Of a stretch of DNA of 64,000 nucleotides, positions 51,497-61,962 are shown one piece after another (positions within the stretch are counted from its first letter, which is position 1; every line of letters begins with the position of its first letter). The stretch comes from Gracilaria vermiculophylla (taxonomy: Eukaryota > Rhodophyta > Florideophyceae > Gracilariales > Gracilariaceae). The translations under genes were made by a program, and so were the position numbers. The stretch covers positions 897,713-961,712 of the forward strand of contig JAHNZQ020000092.1 of assembly GCA_019155205.2 (NCBI GenBank). Reading direction: 5' to 3'. The notes beneath the pieces were generated by a model, which was given only the letters and a program-made list of their open reading frames with translations, was not told the DNA's origin and searched no databases.

Positions 51497-54400
51497 TTGA
51501 TCCCTGGGGTGGCTCCTATCGGTGTTGCGGCACCTGCGGCCTCCGGCGGCTCACTAGTTCTCTCCTTCAGGCGTTCCTTCTCTTCTCCATACTCCTGCGC
51601 GGCGTGTTGCCGCGGGCTCGTGTTTCAATCCTTGCGGCGTTCGTGGGCTCAGCTCCTCCTTCACCCGGCTGCATGCACTCCTTCTTGGTGTCACCTGTCT
51701 GTGCTGCTGCGCCAGTCAGCAGCGCGGGTGTCCGCGTCTTTCGGCGAACAGCGCGTGGTGCAAGCGCGCACTTCCGTGGACGGAGCGTGGGTCAGTCCCG
51801 CGAGGATACCGACCCCATGGAGGCGCTAGCCACTCCGACTCCTTCGAGGTTACTCCTTTTGGCAAAACCCGCTTCTTCGCGTCGGCTCATCCGATCTCCG
51901 TGAAGGTGCCGGACTCATAAGTTTCTCGTCCGCACTTCCGTCGTTCTCCGTTGGATATGAGCGCGCTTCCCGCGATGGTGCTCCATAACTCGCCTGATGC
52001 CAGTCGCTCGGCTTCGCCTCGGATTCCACTGTGGCGGCTTTACATGGCCCCCTCCACGGTGGCGCATATAACGTCGAATCGATCCCCGAGCGGTGTCAGG
52101 TCTCTCTCCTCAGGTGCCACCACGCGTTCAGTCGCCATCCACCCTGCTTTGTACGCCTTCGGAATGTCCTCTCCTCCTCCAGCGCCGACATCCCCTTCCA
52201 ATCCTGAGGTGTATCACACCTCGACCGGAGCGCCGTTCCGTCCAGGAGAACACTTCGATCATCGCGCCACGCGGGTGTTTGTCCCGTTCCACGATAGGTG
52301 CGTGAGTCTCCCCTGTCCCGTGGAGGACTACATTCACCATTTTGGGCCGTACCTGCAGGCGATGCGGTTCCGCGCCGTCCCGGAGATTGCGTGGAACGAC
52401 CAGAAGCGGAACCGCGTCGACACATACCGCGCCCATTGGCTTCACACTCCGGTACATGGTGACAATGCTCCGACCACGGTAGGACATTGCGACACTCCCT
52501 ATGTGAGGTGCGTTGAAAAACGAGAGATACAGGCGCGAATCCAGGTCCTGCTCCACAAGGACAGCTCGCACCAGAGAGCGGGGCGAACCGGAAGCATCGC
52601 CGGTGGACGCTCCGCCCTTGCGGTGTTGCCCTTCGATCCCCCATACGACCGCCTGTACTGGCTCAATCGTAATCGATGGGGGACACACCTCGCGGACGAA
52701 ACTCGCGTACGCACCGCATTCGGGTACTTCTACGGATGGCATAACACAAAGTTCCATGATATGCCCTCCGGGCAACGGCCCAAGTATTACCTTTAGGTGA
52801 ACGACTCCCGGAGGGACCACTGGGTTTCCCCACATCTCTGCGTGGCGACGCCCATAACCTTTGCGTAGCATACCTCTGAGGTTCTGGATCCACATGACTC
52901 CCTAGGGCGGTTCGTCATGCTGGTCGCCTCGACGGAGTTTTGCGGTCGGCACCCTGATGGCGTACCTCCAAGCGGTGGACGAAAGCGTAACTTCCTATAC
53001 CGGGTGCCGCGACGGCCGCCTCTACTGGGACTCGTCATAGCAGCCGCCTGCCGGGCGTTTGCTCCCCTTGTCGGCGTCCATCATACGGGTCCTGCGCTCC
53101 TTTGGCATCCAAAACCTGGTTAAGGGCACCGCATGGACCGAGTCCGAGGCGGAGACACTGTTGGATTAACACCTCCGGGTGGCGTGGAATGACACACCGG
53201 GTTTCCTCTGGTACGACTACGGCGAGGACAAGTTTCACCCCATTGTGAGAAGTCCGAACGGAAACGATGACAGGCGAGCATACCCTGCCTTTCCCCGTCT
53301 GGCGCCATCTCGGGTTCCTCAGGTGTCACGGCTTCGAGTAGCCGACTACGACCCCTTGATGGAGAGCCTGGCATGTGATGCGCCCCGTCATGTACCGGCT
53401 CCGTCCCAGGATATGGTCGTACCTCCTGAGGTGATAACTCCGTGGCCCTCCGCATTGCCGAGTGCTCCCGCAGTGGTAGCCGCCGTGTCTCCTATTGCAG
53501 AGGACGAGATTGCTCCCATCCCGGCACTTTCGGCCCCAATGGTGCAGCCCCGACTGCGGAGCGCCCCTGCGCCTATTGCTGAGCCTCGCCTGCGGAGCGT
53601 TCCAGTTCCTGCATCGCCGTCACCTCCGGTGTCACCGACTCCGTACTTCGCTTTGCCGACCTCCACTGCGGAGCATGGGTAATCCCGTCTGGGAGCCCCT
53701 GTCCCAGCTGGTCCGCCGTCCAGGGCTCCTTCCGCGGCGGTTGTTGCACAGTCAATGGAGGTGGCCGCTTCGGGTGCACCGTCGGGCGAAGTCTCCGCTG
53801 GGGCTTTGGAAGATACCTTCCAGGAATTGGTGCAGGCGTTATTGGAGGTCAGAAGGGCAAGGGAAAATTGAAGGGATATTAAGAATGTTCGCCAGCTCTA
53901 GCTTGGATTTACTTGGAGGTGTCTCGATCACGACTTATATAGTCGCTCAGTCGCACCGACTACGTTGCATTAGAAATTACACTAAAAAGGCGAGACACTC
54001 AATACTTCCAATCATATTGTAACATGACATAAATTTACTAGCCACAATTCAATAATGCTTACAACAGCAAGGCACAACAAGGCATAACAGTTCCGTACAC
54101 TCACGAGACCATGACAATGCACAAATTCACTCAACCACCTTACACTCTCTGTATTCTGCCACCACTCGTGTCCATACAGCAATGTGTGTGTATAGTTACC
54201 ATTACGAGGGAGACATTACACTAGGCCATATCTGGTGTACATTAAGCTGAGTATGCAATGTGTACACCTAGAAACCATATGGTAGTGAACAACGTGCAGA
54301 ATAGCACAGCTGCACACGTGTACCACACAAAGTCAACATTAAACACAGCCCATGGTCCCCGGAACATTTAGTTGTCAGTGACAGCACAGGCACCTTATCT

Positions 54401-54610
54401 AACAGGCGTGTCTGGTGACAGGCCGTCCTGCTCCGGCTTCTCCTGTAGAGGCTCTGCGCGAGGCGTGTGATAGGGTCCTAGAGCTCCACAAGGCCCGGGC
54501 AGACCGAGCCTCGATGGCGACCGTCAAGAAAATCCTGTCGGCGTTCGTCGATAGCCAAGCGCTAACGGCAAAAGCGCCTCGAAGCGGAGTATTCGACGCA
54601 ATTCGGTGAC
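51497..54610 (+). pseudogene. family A antisense ORF (unknown protein, about 850 codons)
   Basis: Plus-strand coding sequence opposite to gag-pol. Frames: 51497-51829 and 51604-51903, then a long one 51951-52796 (FDHRATRVFVPFHDRCV, ETRVRTAFGYFYGWHN, KFHDMPSGQRP), a break, 53179-53682 (VAWNDTPGFLWY, GEDKFHPIVRSPN, DYDPLMESL, then Pro/Ala/Val repeats with RLRSVPVPA), and a C-terminal part 53740-54610 interrupted by a 570-bp insertion, ending in a Leu/Arg-rich helix (VEALREACDRVLELHKARADRASM). The copies at 1.4-2.7 and 62.3-64.0 kb show protein-level similarity throughout. I recognise no known family; no signal peptide or clear membrane span. Confidence 0.6.
53835..54409 (-). mobile_element. nested family C solo LTR with GGCGT target duplications
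   Basis: The insert 53840-54404 (565 bp) begins TATTGG and ends CTAACA on the plus strand, so it reads TGTTAG...CCAATA on the minus strand. GGCGT flanks it at 53835-53839 and 54405-54409. Removing it rejoins the antisense ORF as in the copy at 62560-62600. It matches the insert at 18797-19147 near both ends (gaggtcagaagggcaaggg; gtcagtgacag). Confidence 0.8.
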
Positions 54611-54965
54611 CTGTAGATGATAAAACCCTGGCAAATAAAAGATCTCTCGGATGCTGCAGAAGCTTCATGAACGGTAGTTCTCTTATGACTAGGCCGTGCC
54701 CGCGTGGTCAGCGACACGAAGTGCCGCCGTGGGAGCATGCGAAAAGCAAGCAATCGCATCCTGGAGGCAAAAAAGAAACCTTCAGGTACAGGATAGACTG
54801 CGGAGACGAAGAACTACTCCGGTTGGAGGCCCCCTCCCCCTTTCAAAACGGAAGCGCCTATGTGGAGAGGCGTTTCCACATCAGATTGGCGTGTTATCGT
54901 CTGAGGATGTTCTACGGGATGTGTTCTGGAAGTTCTCCCATATCGTCCTTCGAGGTGTAGCTTGA
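54611..54965. other. non-coding junction between antisense ORF and pol
   Basis: The two ORF systems converge here tail to tail; corresponding sequence is at 61963-62340 in inverse orientation. No gene seen. Confidence 0.4.
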
Positions 54966-56612
54966 TCACCGGACGCGGTACAGTATTCCTGCAGGGGTTT
55001 GTCGGTGGGAGACGAAGCGGTCCACTGCGTAGAGAATGTCTCCTTCAGTGGTCGTGATGGCATCTGGAGCCTCCAGAAATGGTTTATCGAGCGGGGTGAT
55101 ACGCTTTTCAGTATTCAACGGTGTCCTGATTCCTGAGGTGGTCGGATGAGGAAGTTCCGCGCGTGGTTCCTGAGGTGGGGTGGCAAGTATTTTTGAGAGG
55201 CTGGGCGTTGGGCCTTTCGTCACCCTATCACGGGAGACGACGTCTCTGAGCCCACTCACCTCAATGGCGACAGTATCCGTATAGGTGGCCAGGACTTTGT
55301 AGGGCCCTGGGGTGGTCGGCGCTAACTTGCGCGTGACGTCCGGGGGTTCGTCGGACGTTTCCCTGGAATTGTCCAGGAAAACCTCGTCGCCTTCCTTCAG
55401 ATGAGGGCCTTGCATCACCTTTCGGTCGAAGTCCTGTTTGTATCTCCTTTACGAGGCGTTGATTCTCTCCTTTGCGAGGCAGAGTGCGTTCTTATACCGC
55501 CTTAGGATGGAGCGTTTGGCTTCCGCCGCTGTTGGCGCCTGTGGTCCATCAGACGGGTGCGCCGTGTCGCGTGCCGCAATGACGGCACTTGGCGGGATGC
55601 GCGAGAGCACCAGAATGGAAGGAGCGGTCCCCGTGGAGCTGTGCACCTGCAGGTTGTATACATACGTGATGGGGCCCACATATGCATCCCAATCCTTCTG
55701 GTGGTCCGCGACATTGTGCTTCGGCTTCGTTGTGATGTTCTTGTTGAACCTTTCCGCCTGTTCGTTGGTCTGGGGGTGATATGCAGTTGTAAACAACTGT
55801 TACATCCCCAGAATTCCGGAGACGGCGCTGAAGAGCTTCGCCGTGAACTGGGGGCCATTATCCGTGAGAACTGGGGGCCATTATCCGTGAGAAGGTACAA
55901 TGGTATCCCGTAACGGTAAACCCAAAGCTCCAGAAAGGCGTTGGCAATCACTGCTGCAGTGGTGATCCGGAGGGGGATTACACGCGTCCTTTTCGAGAAA
56001 CGATTTGTGATCACGAGTATAAATCGGTGCCCTCGCTCCGTCTTGGGGAGAGGACCCAAGATGTCCATGGCCATAAACTCCAACGGTCCTGAAGGAGGGA
56101 ACAGCGTGAGCGGCGTCCGGTGTTTCGTATATTTCCCCTAATGGCGGCGCAGGAATAGCAATCCGCCACCGTTTGGAAGGCGTCATTAGCCATATTCGGC
56201 CAATAGAACTCAGCATTATGAAATACATCCAAGATCCACCGGGGTGCCCGGCAAGGCGCGGATAGTGCAAGAGATACAGCACTCTCGCCTGTAGCTTCGT
56301 CGTAACCACCTTTTGGAGAGCTCCATCCAGGGGGGCGCGGCGTACAAGCACGCCGTCACGGTCGACGTCGAATGACGATGTTAGATTCCCCACAGTGGAG
56401 AGGCACTCCTTACAGTACGCACCCGTACTCTGTTCCTTCAGGAACTCCGCTATGGCAATGGGGAGAACTTCTTTCTCCTCCTCAACGGGATCCATAACCT
56501 CAGGGAGTCCGCTATGCTTTCCTTCAGGCTCGCAGCATTCCAAACATTTTCCATCGGATCCTTCTTTCCCATCGGCGTCTTGGATAACCAGACACGGGAC
56601 TGTGTCCTCCAA
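54966..56612 (-). pseudogene. family A integrase
   Basis: The zinc-binding segment is at about 56110-56330 (LLHYPRLAGHPG, then CYSCAAIRG). The catalytic core follows with EFMAMDILGPLP (first Asp), LLTDNGPQF (second Asp) and, in another frame at 55449-55796, AYHPQTNEQAERFN (Glu). The C-terminal region 54966-55418 has GPHLKEGDEVFL and APTTPGPYKV, the SH3-like fold of Ty3-type integrases. A 23-base tandem duplication at 55844-55890, immediately after the second Asp, shifts the frame. A further stop at about 55440 splits off the C-terminal part. Confidence 0.8.
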
Positions 56613-56997
56613 AAGCGTTTGTCCTCCCCCTCGGTTGAATTCGCGAGAGCGCGTCAGCTACCTGGTGTTTAATTCCAGGGCGGTGGAGGATGTCAAACGC
56701 AAACTCCAGGAGGCACAACCTCCACCTTCCCAGGCGACCGAAAGCATCCGTCAAGGACAGTATCCACTTCATTGGTGCGTGGGCCGTCCTCAAAATGAAA
56801 CGCAAGCCTTTCCGGTATGGGCGTAAAAGCAAAACCGCCCACACGATGGCCAGACATTCGCGCTCCGAGGTGGAGTAGTTCCGTTCCGTAGGTGTGAGGC
56901 TGCGACTCCAATACCCGATGGGTTGAAGTCCACCTTCCGGTTGCTCCTGTAGGAGGGCATATCCGACCTGGTATTTACAGGCGTCACTGTCCAGCAC
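56524..56997 (-). pseudogene. family A RNase H
   Basis: MLDSDACKYQVGYALLQEQ (first catalytic Asp), PIGYWSRSLTPTERNYS and STSERECLAIVWAV (Glu), then RTAHAPMKWIL and HRPGIKHQVADALSR (last Asp) are the standard blocks of Ty3-type RNase H. The frame is intact over 157 codons but is separated from RT by a break near 57000. Confidence 0.85.
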
Positions 56998-57024
56998 TAT
57001 TCGGCCACGCCGCTTCGGAAGTAC

Positions 57025-57920
57025 TCAGATCGGCGGTTCTATTAGTCTTCTTTTCAGGTTGTCGAAGGTTTCAAACTCCTCGTCCGTCAAGAGAGCCAAT
57101 TGCGTCGGTTTGTCCTTCTCCAGGAGGCGATTTAATGGCGCCGCTATACGGGAGAAATTCGGTACAAACCTCCGGAAGACGTTCCACAACCCTAAGAAGG
57201 AGCGAAGCTCCGTCTGGTTTGTGGGACGGCGAGCTTCCTTGATGGCGTCCTGAGGTTTCCTGGAAACCCGTAGGTGGCCTGGAAGCACAACGTGCCCCAG
57301 GTAGTCCACCGACGATTGGAAAAAGAAACATTTCTCCAGCTTCAAGGTGAGTTCAGAATCCTTTAGGAGTTGGAGCACGTGCTTCACATGAATGAAGTGC
57401 TCCTCCACGCTGCGGGAGTATATGATGACGTCATCGATATACATCAAGGCGTACTGCCACTTCATCTTTGACAGGATAATGTCCACCGCTCGTTGGAACG
57501 TAGCGGGTGCGTTATTCAATCCAAATAGCATCCTTAGGAATCTGAAGATCCCACAGTGCGAGGTGAACGTTATCTTATCCTTATCGAAATCTTCCATCTC
57601 AATCTGCCAGTAGCCGCTGTTGGCGTCTAGCATGGAGAAGACGGACGCATCGCCTATAGAGTGGATACATTCATCCATATGGGGCATCGGGTACGAATTG
57701 AGTACCGTCACCTCGTTTAGGCGCCTATGGTCAATACAGAACTTCAAGGAACCATCGTTTTTCTTCAAAAACACCACTGGGAAGGCCCATACGGAATTGG
57801 AATGCTCGATAGCGCCCTTTTACAGCATCAGGTGGACCGGATTGCGTTCGAAATCGCGCCCATGGGGTCCGGCCCTCCTCGGGAGTGGATGTACGGGTTT
57901 CGCATCAGGTGTAAGCTGGG
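57025..57920 (-). pseudogene. family A reverse transcriptase
   Basis: The intact stretch 57025-57777 has FLKKNDGSLKFCIDHRRLN, SMLDANSGYWQIEM, LFGLNNAPATFQ, the active site MYIDDVIIYS (YIDD complete), KCFFFQSSVDYLGHVV and SFLGLWNVFRRFVPNFS. Fingers sequence before it is in another frame (57780-57920). Palm and thumb are complete, so this is the best-preserved domain in the element. Confidence 0.88.
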
Positions 57921-57960
57921 TTTTGTGCTTGGCCAGGCTAACCTGACCGAAGCGACCAGA

Positions 57961-58899
57961 TCACATGTCCTGAAAGGCGGATAGCATCTCCACTATCCTA
58001 TGGCAATACCCTTCAAAATCTTCGCCCATTTGGAGCTTCTCCAGCCAGGTGGCAGGATTCTCTTCCTCTAGAGCCGTTGGAGTCGTCTCAGTCTCCATGG
58101 TGGCGATGGCATCGCGTTCCGCAAGGTCTTCCGCACGAGGAACATGAGCCAGTCCTGCAGCGGCGGGTAGTGCCAAGCCGACAATAGTTTCTTTCTGGAG
58201 CCGTAACGGCGACTCCTTCAGGTTGGCGAGCAATACCCTGAAGGGGATGTTCGTTATTATTTTCATAACACCGCTCCCCATCATTGAGTGCTGCTTCGTC
58301 GTCAGATGTGGACTCCCCTGTTGGAATGAAAGGCCAGATGCAGAGGTCCGCACCAAAACTTCGCCTTGACTCCTCGCGGGTATTTCGATGCTCTTCATCA
58401 CCCGGAGCTTATTGGACTGCGTCTCCTTTGGAAGATTACCCACGTGACGCATGTTGTAGTCCGGTCCTGGAGAGGCGAACAGGATACCTACATGGGCGGC
58501 GTCGTGAAGCGTCACCTTCCGCAGGCGTGGGTAGATTGCAAGTACATTCCGATCCACGAAGGAAGTGACCAATATGCACTGTGCGGCCAGGTTGGTCGCC
58601 ACGAGGAACCACACTTTCACCTGTAAGGAGCCCAACCGGAGGTACAGGGATATCCCTCCGAGGATGGTCAATGCTCGATGCGACGTATCGCGCATTGTAG
58701 GGAGCTTTCCAGTCCTCAAATGGCCAAGAGCAGACCGCAAGAGCACGTCGGCGTGAACCGGATTGGGGCCAGCTTCGATATTGAGGATAGCGCGCACCGT
58801 CGTGGTAGACAGCGGGAAACATCCTATGGAGGCAAATACCTTGTAGTTCTCACGGCGGAGTGTGTAAACAGAATCCTCAGAGCTGTCGAATGGGTCCAA
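57961..58899 (-). pseudogene. family A protease and linker region
   Basis: An intact 312-codon frame. VRAILNIEAGPNPVH sits where the retropepsin active site should be, with the D[ST]G triplet changed to N-I-E, and LVTSFVDRNVLAIYP corresponds to the C-terminal signature with the conserved hydrophobic-G changed. Then a linker leads to RT. The lost catalytic Asp means this copy cannot process Gag-Pol. Confidence 0.55.
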
Positions 58900-59081
58900 C
58901 GGGATTGGAGGGCCCGTCGATTCTGCGTCGACGGAGCAGACGGCTTCTCCCCCTTTCCTAAAGGCGACCTCCGTGAAGCTGAGGCTCGATGATGAAGAGC
59001 CACGCCGAGCCTCTACGCGTGGCTCTGAGGTTTTTCCTGGTTGGAGAGGGGCTGAGTTCCAGTCAAGGACGGCTTCTGCTG

Positions 59082-60710
59082 TTATGCGTCGCGATGATAC
59101 GTGCTCTCTTGAGGTCGAACCGGATTGGGCACCGGCATCTGCGTTGTGGGTGCAATTGACAGTGGGACAGGCTGCACTCCCAGTGGAGCACGGTAACCGT
59201 AGTTTCCTTGAGAGGAGCGGATGTCGCGATACGCGGTTCTATAACTTCCGCTCTCCGTTGGTGTGTCCTTCAGGTCCTGGAAGGTTTTCTCTCTTTCCTG
59301 GAGGATGGCGGCCCTCATTACCGGGGTGAGAGTCGTACAATGTACGGGCTCTCGTGACAAGCAAATCGTGTAAGGCGGTTGGTAGCCTCGAGGGTTCGCA
59401 AATCGGACGCTGCTGTAGGATCCTGCCGAGGCGTACGAAGTGGGAGACGAGGGCGTCCTCGTCCTAGACGGTGCTCCCTGAGAGGCAGCGTACGTGAGGG
59501 CAAGGGCCTCTTGCTCTCCTAAGAGCGTGAGTTCGTCGACCTCCTCCAAGGAGCTGGAGTCCAACGTCAGGGCGGATGCCCGACGGGTCCTTGAGGCCGT
59601 CGGTTTTTTCGAAAGTGGAGCATGACTGTGGCGAGCGGCACGTTGGGTATCCCCATAGTATTCCGCGAAACGCACTAACTTCGTGTAGGTGGTCTTTGGG
59701 TGCGTTGTCAGGTGATTACGCACCCTCGCGCGTATCCAGGAAAGAAGTGCCTCGACAAACAACGACTTCAACCGCCGTTCGGAGTACACGTTCCCACACC
59801 GTAGGGCCTTCGCCCACAGCTTCTGTGAGAACTCTGTCTCGGTCATTCTGGTGCTATGCCTATAGGAGGTGACTTGAGCATCAGCATCGGCTATCACCTC
59901 GTTCGTTGCGTACCTTTTAAGGAGTAAATTGACTACCTCCGGGTACGTCGTTAAGATCTCCTTTCCAGGATCATTCTCAATGGTGCTCTCCCCCGTGAGG
60001 CGTGGCTGCACCAGTGAGTGCGCTTGGCCTGTGAGGCAGAACTGAAAGCACCATACAATCGCACCTTCATAGACACCATTGGTGTTACACGCTGAACAGA
60101 AGCGCGTAAGAAAACTCAACACCGAGATGGGGTCTTCGCCTGAGAAGGAGTGCTTCTTCATTTGAATATCCATGGGGCGCTCCATCTTCGTGGGTCGTTT
60201 AGCGACCGCCGCGTCGTAGAGAGTGGAGTGATCATTAAACCTGTAGGTGTCATAATCCACCACTTTGTCGAAGAGGTCGTTAAGCGGGACGACCCTCCTG
60301 ACCCTTCTGCTCTTCTCCTTGAGAGATATACTGTCCTCCAAGCTAAAGCTGTTTACGGATTCGGAGTCCGAGCTTCTCTCCGAATCTGTGTGTCGCTTTC
60401 TTCTTTCCTCCCTCCGTTTCTTTCGAAGTCTTTCCTTAAGGTGGTTTGGGTTACTGACGATACCCCCGTTATCGCATTCCACCCCAGGGGTATCCTGTCC
60501 TTCTCTCCTAAGGTGAACTTCTTCGCGACCGATATCCTGTCTTCCTCCGTGGGGCGTCAGGCCCAGACGGTGCATAGCAAGATTCCTGAGGTGGTCCCGT
60601 TTTCTTATGGCAGTATCCAGTCCTTCTCTACCCGGGGTCACCTTAGGTGTTGATAGAGAGAACCTCTCTTGTACGGAAGAATAACTTTGAAACGCCGCTG
60701 CGGGGAGCAA
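59082..60710 (-). CDS. family A gag-like protein
   Basis: A long intact frame (542 codons; its nominal first codon is TTG, so the actual start is likely an ATG further in, near 60575). An acidic/Ser-rich N-part (SERSSDSESVNSFS) is followed by a capsid-like helical region: FSGEDPISVLSFLTRFCSACN, VWCFQFCLTGQAHSLV, YPEVVNLLLKRYATNE, SQKLWAKALRCGN, KSLFVEALLSWIRARVR. These fit Ty3-type Gag (retrotransposon gag domain). A disordered Ser/Arg/Tyr tail follows; no CCHC zinc knuckle is present. Confidence 0.7.
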   Translation of the reverse strand: MLPAAAFQSYSSVQERFSLSTPKVTPGREGLDTAIRKRDHLRNLAMHRLGLTPHGGRQDIGREEVHLRREGQDTPGVECDNGGIVSNPNHLKERLRKKRREERRKRHTDSERSSDSESVNSFSLEDSISLKEKSRRVRRVVPLNDLFDKVVDYDTYRFNDHSTLYDAAVAKRPTKMERPMDIQMKKHSFSGEDPISVLSFLTRFCSACNTNGVYEGAIVWCFQFCLTGQAHSLVQPRLTGESTIENDPGKEILTTYPEVVNLLLKRYATNEVIADADAQVTSYRHSTRMTETEFSQKLWAKALRCGNVYSERRLKSLFVEALLSWIRARVRNHLTTHPKTTYTKLVRFAEYYGDTQRAARHSHAPLSKKPTASRTRRASALTLDSSSLEEVDELTLLGEQEALALTYAASQGAPSRTRTPSSPTSYASAGSYSSVRFANPRGYQPPYTICLSREPVHCTTLTPVMRAAILQEREKTFQDLKDTPTESGSYRTAYRDIRSSQGNYGYRAPLGVQPVPLSIAPTTQMPVPNPVRPQESTYHRDA

Positions 60711-61390
60711 CTGCGCGGTTTGGGAACGAAACGCCGCCTGAATAACGTCTTAGATCACCTCGCGGAAGGGGTCGGAATCCAGCAAAGCATCCACAGCACG
60801 GTGAGCGCTCTCCGTTGCGATTTACTCCACAAGGGTGTGGCGGCGCGCTCCGAAGTGGGCTTCAACACCTGCAGGTATTCTTTTGACTAGCTCTTGTGAG
60901 AGCCAATTCGTAAGGCGCGGGGCTGGGGACTCTAAGAGGGAGTTCGCCTCCGGGTATTCCCATCCCTGCAGCTCGTGAGGTGGCGGCTGCAATGCCGTGT
61001 GCGGTTCTTTAACCTCCACATCGGCGTTCTACAGAGGTGTCGCGGGGGATTCCGCTTGCCTCCGATCATGCATTCTCCTAAGGCGAGTCCTGAACCGCTC
61101 CACAGAGGAACCAGGATTCCGAAGGAGACTTTAAGGGTCCTCCAGTGCGGCGGCCATTCCCTGGGGAGCGCTGCGCGTGCTGCGCTCACCAACGGAGTCG
61201 GTTGCTTGAGGATCCTATAGGGGGGTTTCCATTGAGGGTTCTGAGAGATCCATAGAGGAGTAGGTCGGATGTGATTTTCTTCCACTTCCGAATCACCTTA
61301 AGGAAGAATTCCACTGTTGGGGGTTGGTCGTTGCAAACTAGAAACACGGTTCTGCTGCAACTTGTGCGAATCCTTTAGAAACTGTGACCT
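60711..61390. other. family A leader (5' untranslated region)
   Basis: About 680 bp between gag and the primer binding site. Open frames on either strand are short and unrecognised. Confidence 0.4.
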
Positions 61391-61407
61391 TCTAAGTCGA
61401 GAGACCA
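61391..61407 (-). promoter_or_regulatory. tRNA primer binding site
   Basis: On the minus strand TGGTCTCTCGACTTAGA starts two bases after the LTR end, beginning with the TGG complementary to a tRNA CCA end. The same 17 bases with one change occur at 50874-50890. Which tRNA is used cannot be told from here. Confidence 0.6.
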
Positions 61408-61409
61408 GT

Positions 61410-61962
61410 TGTGATACTGTCCGCCCTCCTCTCGAGGTAGTGAAGCACAACGTCCGTTAGGAGTTTTTGTTGACTCCAAAGACACGTATTCCTAAAGGTG
61501 GTCTCCGGTATCCGCTGTCGCGAGCCGGGGGAATTCTTAAAGGGGATCCGCAATCACCAAGCGGAGGGGGAGGTTCACTGGGCGGACAATGCTCGTACAG
61601 GCGCTGCTATGATGCGACCTGGAGATCGGCGGCTTAGAAACCTGAGTTGATCGACAAGAGACTGTAACCGGAAAAGAAGATGAAGACTAAAGGGTGCTTG
61701 TCTTTACTTCCCCAGAGGTGGAGCTTAACCGGCAGATTAAGTATCAAGACGGGAGCCCACCTCGGCAGGTCTCGCTACTGAACTAATTACCTGCATAAAT
61801 TAACTATAATAAATAATAATTCTACCGTTCCTTAAGTATACTGTAGCGCACGCGGGCGGAATTCTGCACCGCGTGGCCCAGCTAATAAAATACGAGCCCT
61901 CCTTAAAAATATTATACCATAAGGCCAAACCACCCTATTTCATTAGGAGCCACTGTACTACA
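61410..61962 (-). repeat. family A 5' LTR of the long element
   Basis: 553 bp, TGTGATACTG...TGTACTACA as written, with the primer binding site on its left. It has several substitutions against the partner at 50893-51445, most in the first 100 bases. Confidence 0.85.

Larger units (their letters stand above)
50893..61962 (-). mobile_element. long family A Ty3/gypsy-type retrotransposon with antisense ORF
   Basis: Two 553-bp LTRs in the same orientation bound about 10 kb. On the minus strand, right to left: 5' LTR, primer binding site, gag, protease, RT, RNase H, integrase; RT before integrase with a Ty3-type RNase H places it in the Ty3/gypsy group. Between pol and the 3' LTR there is an extra ORF of roughly 2.5 kb on the opposite strand. 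The LTRs differ at several positions and most domains carry a break, so it is not recent. A family C solo LTR is nested at 53840-54404. Confidence 0.8.
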
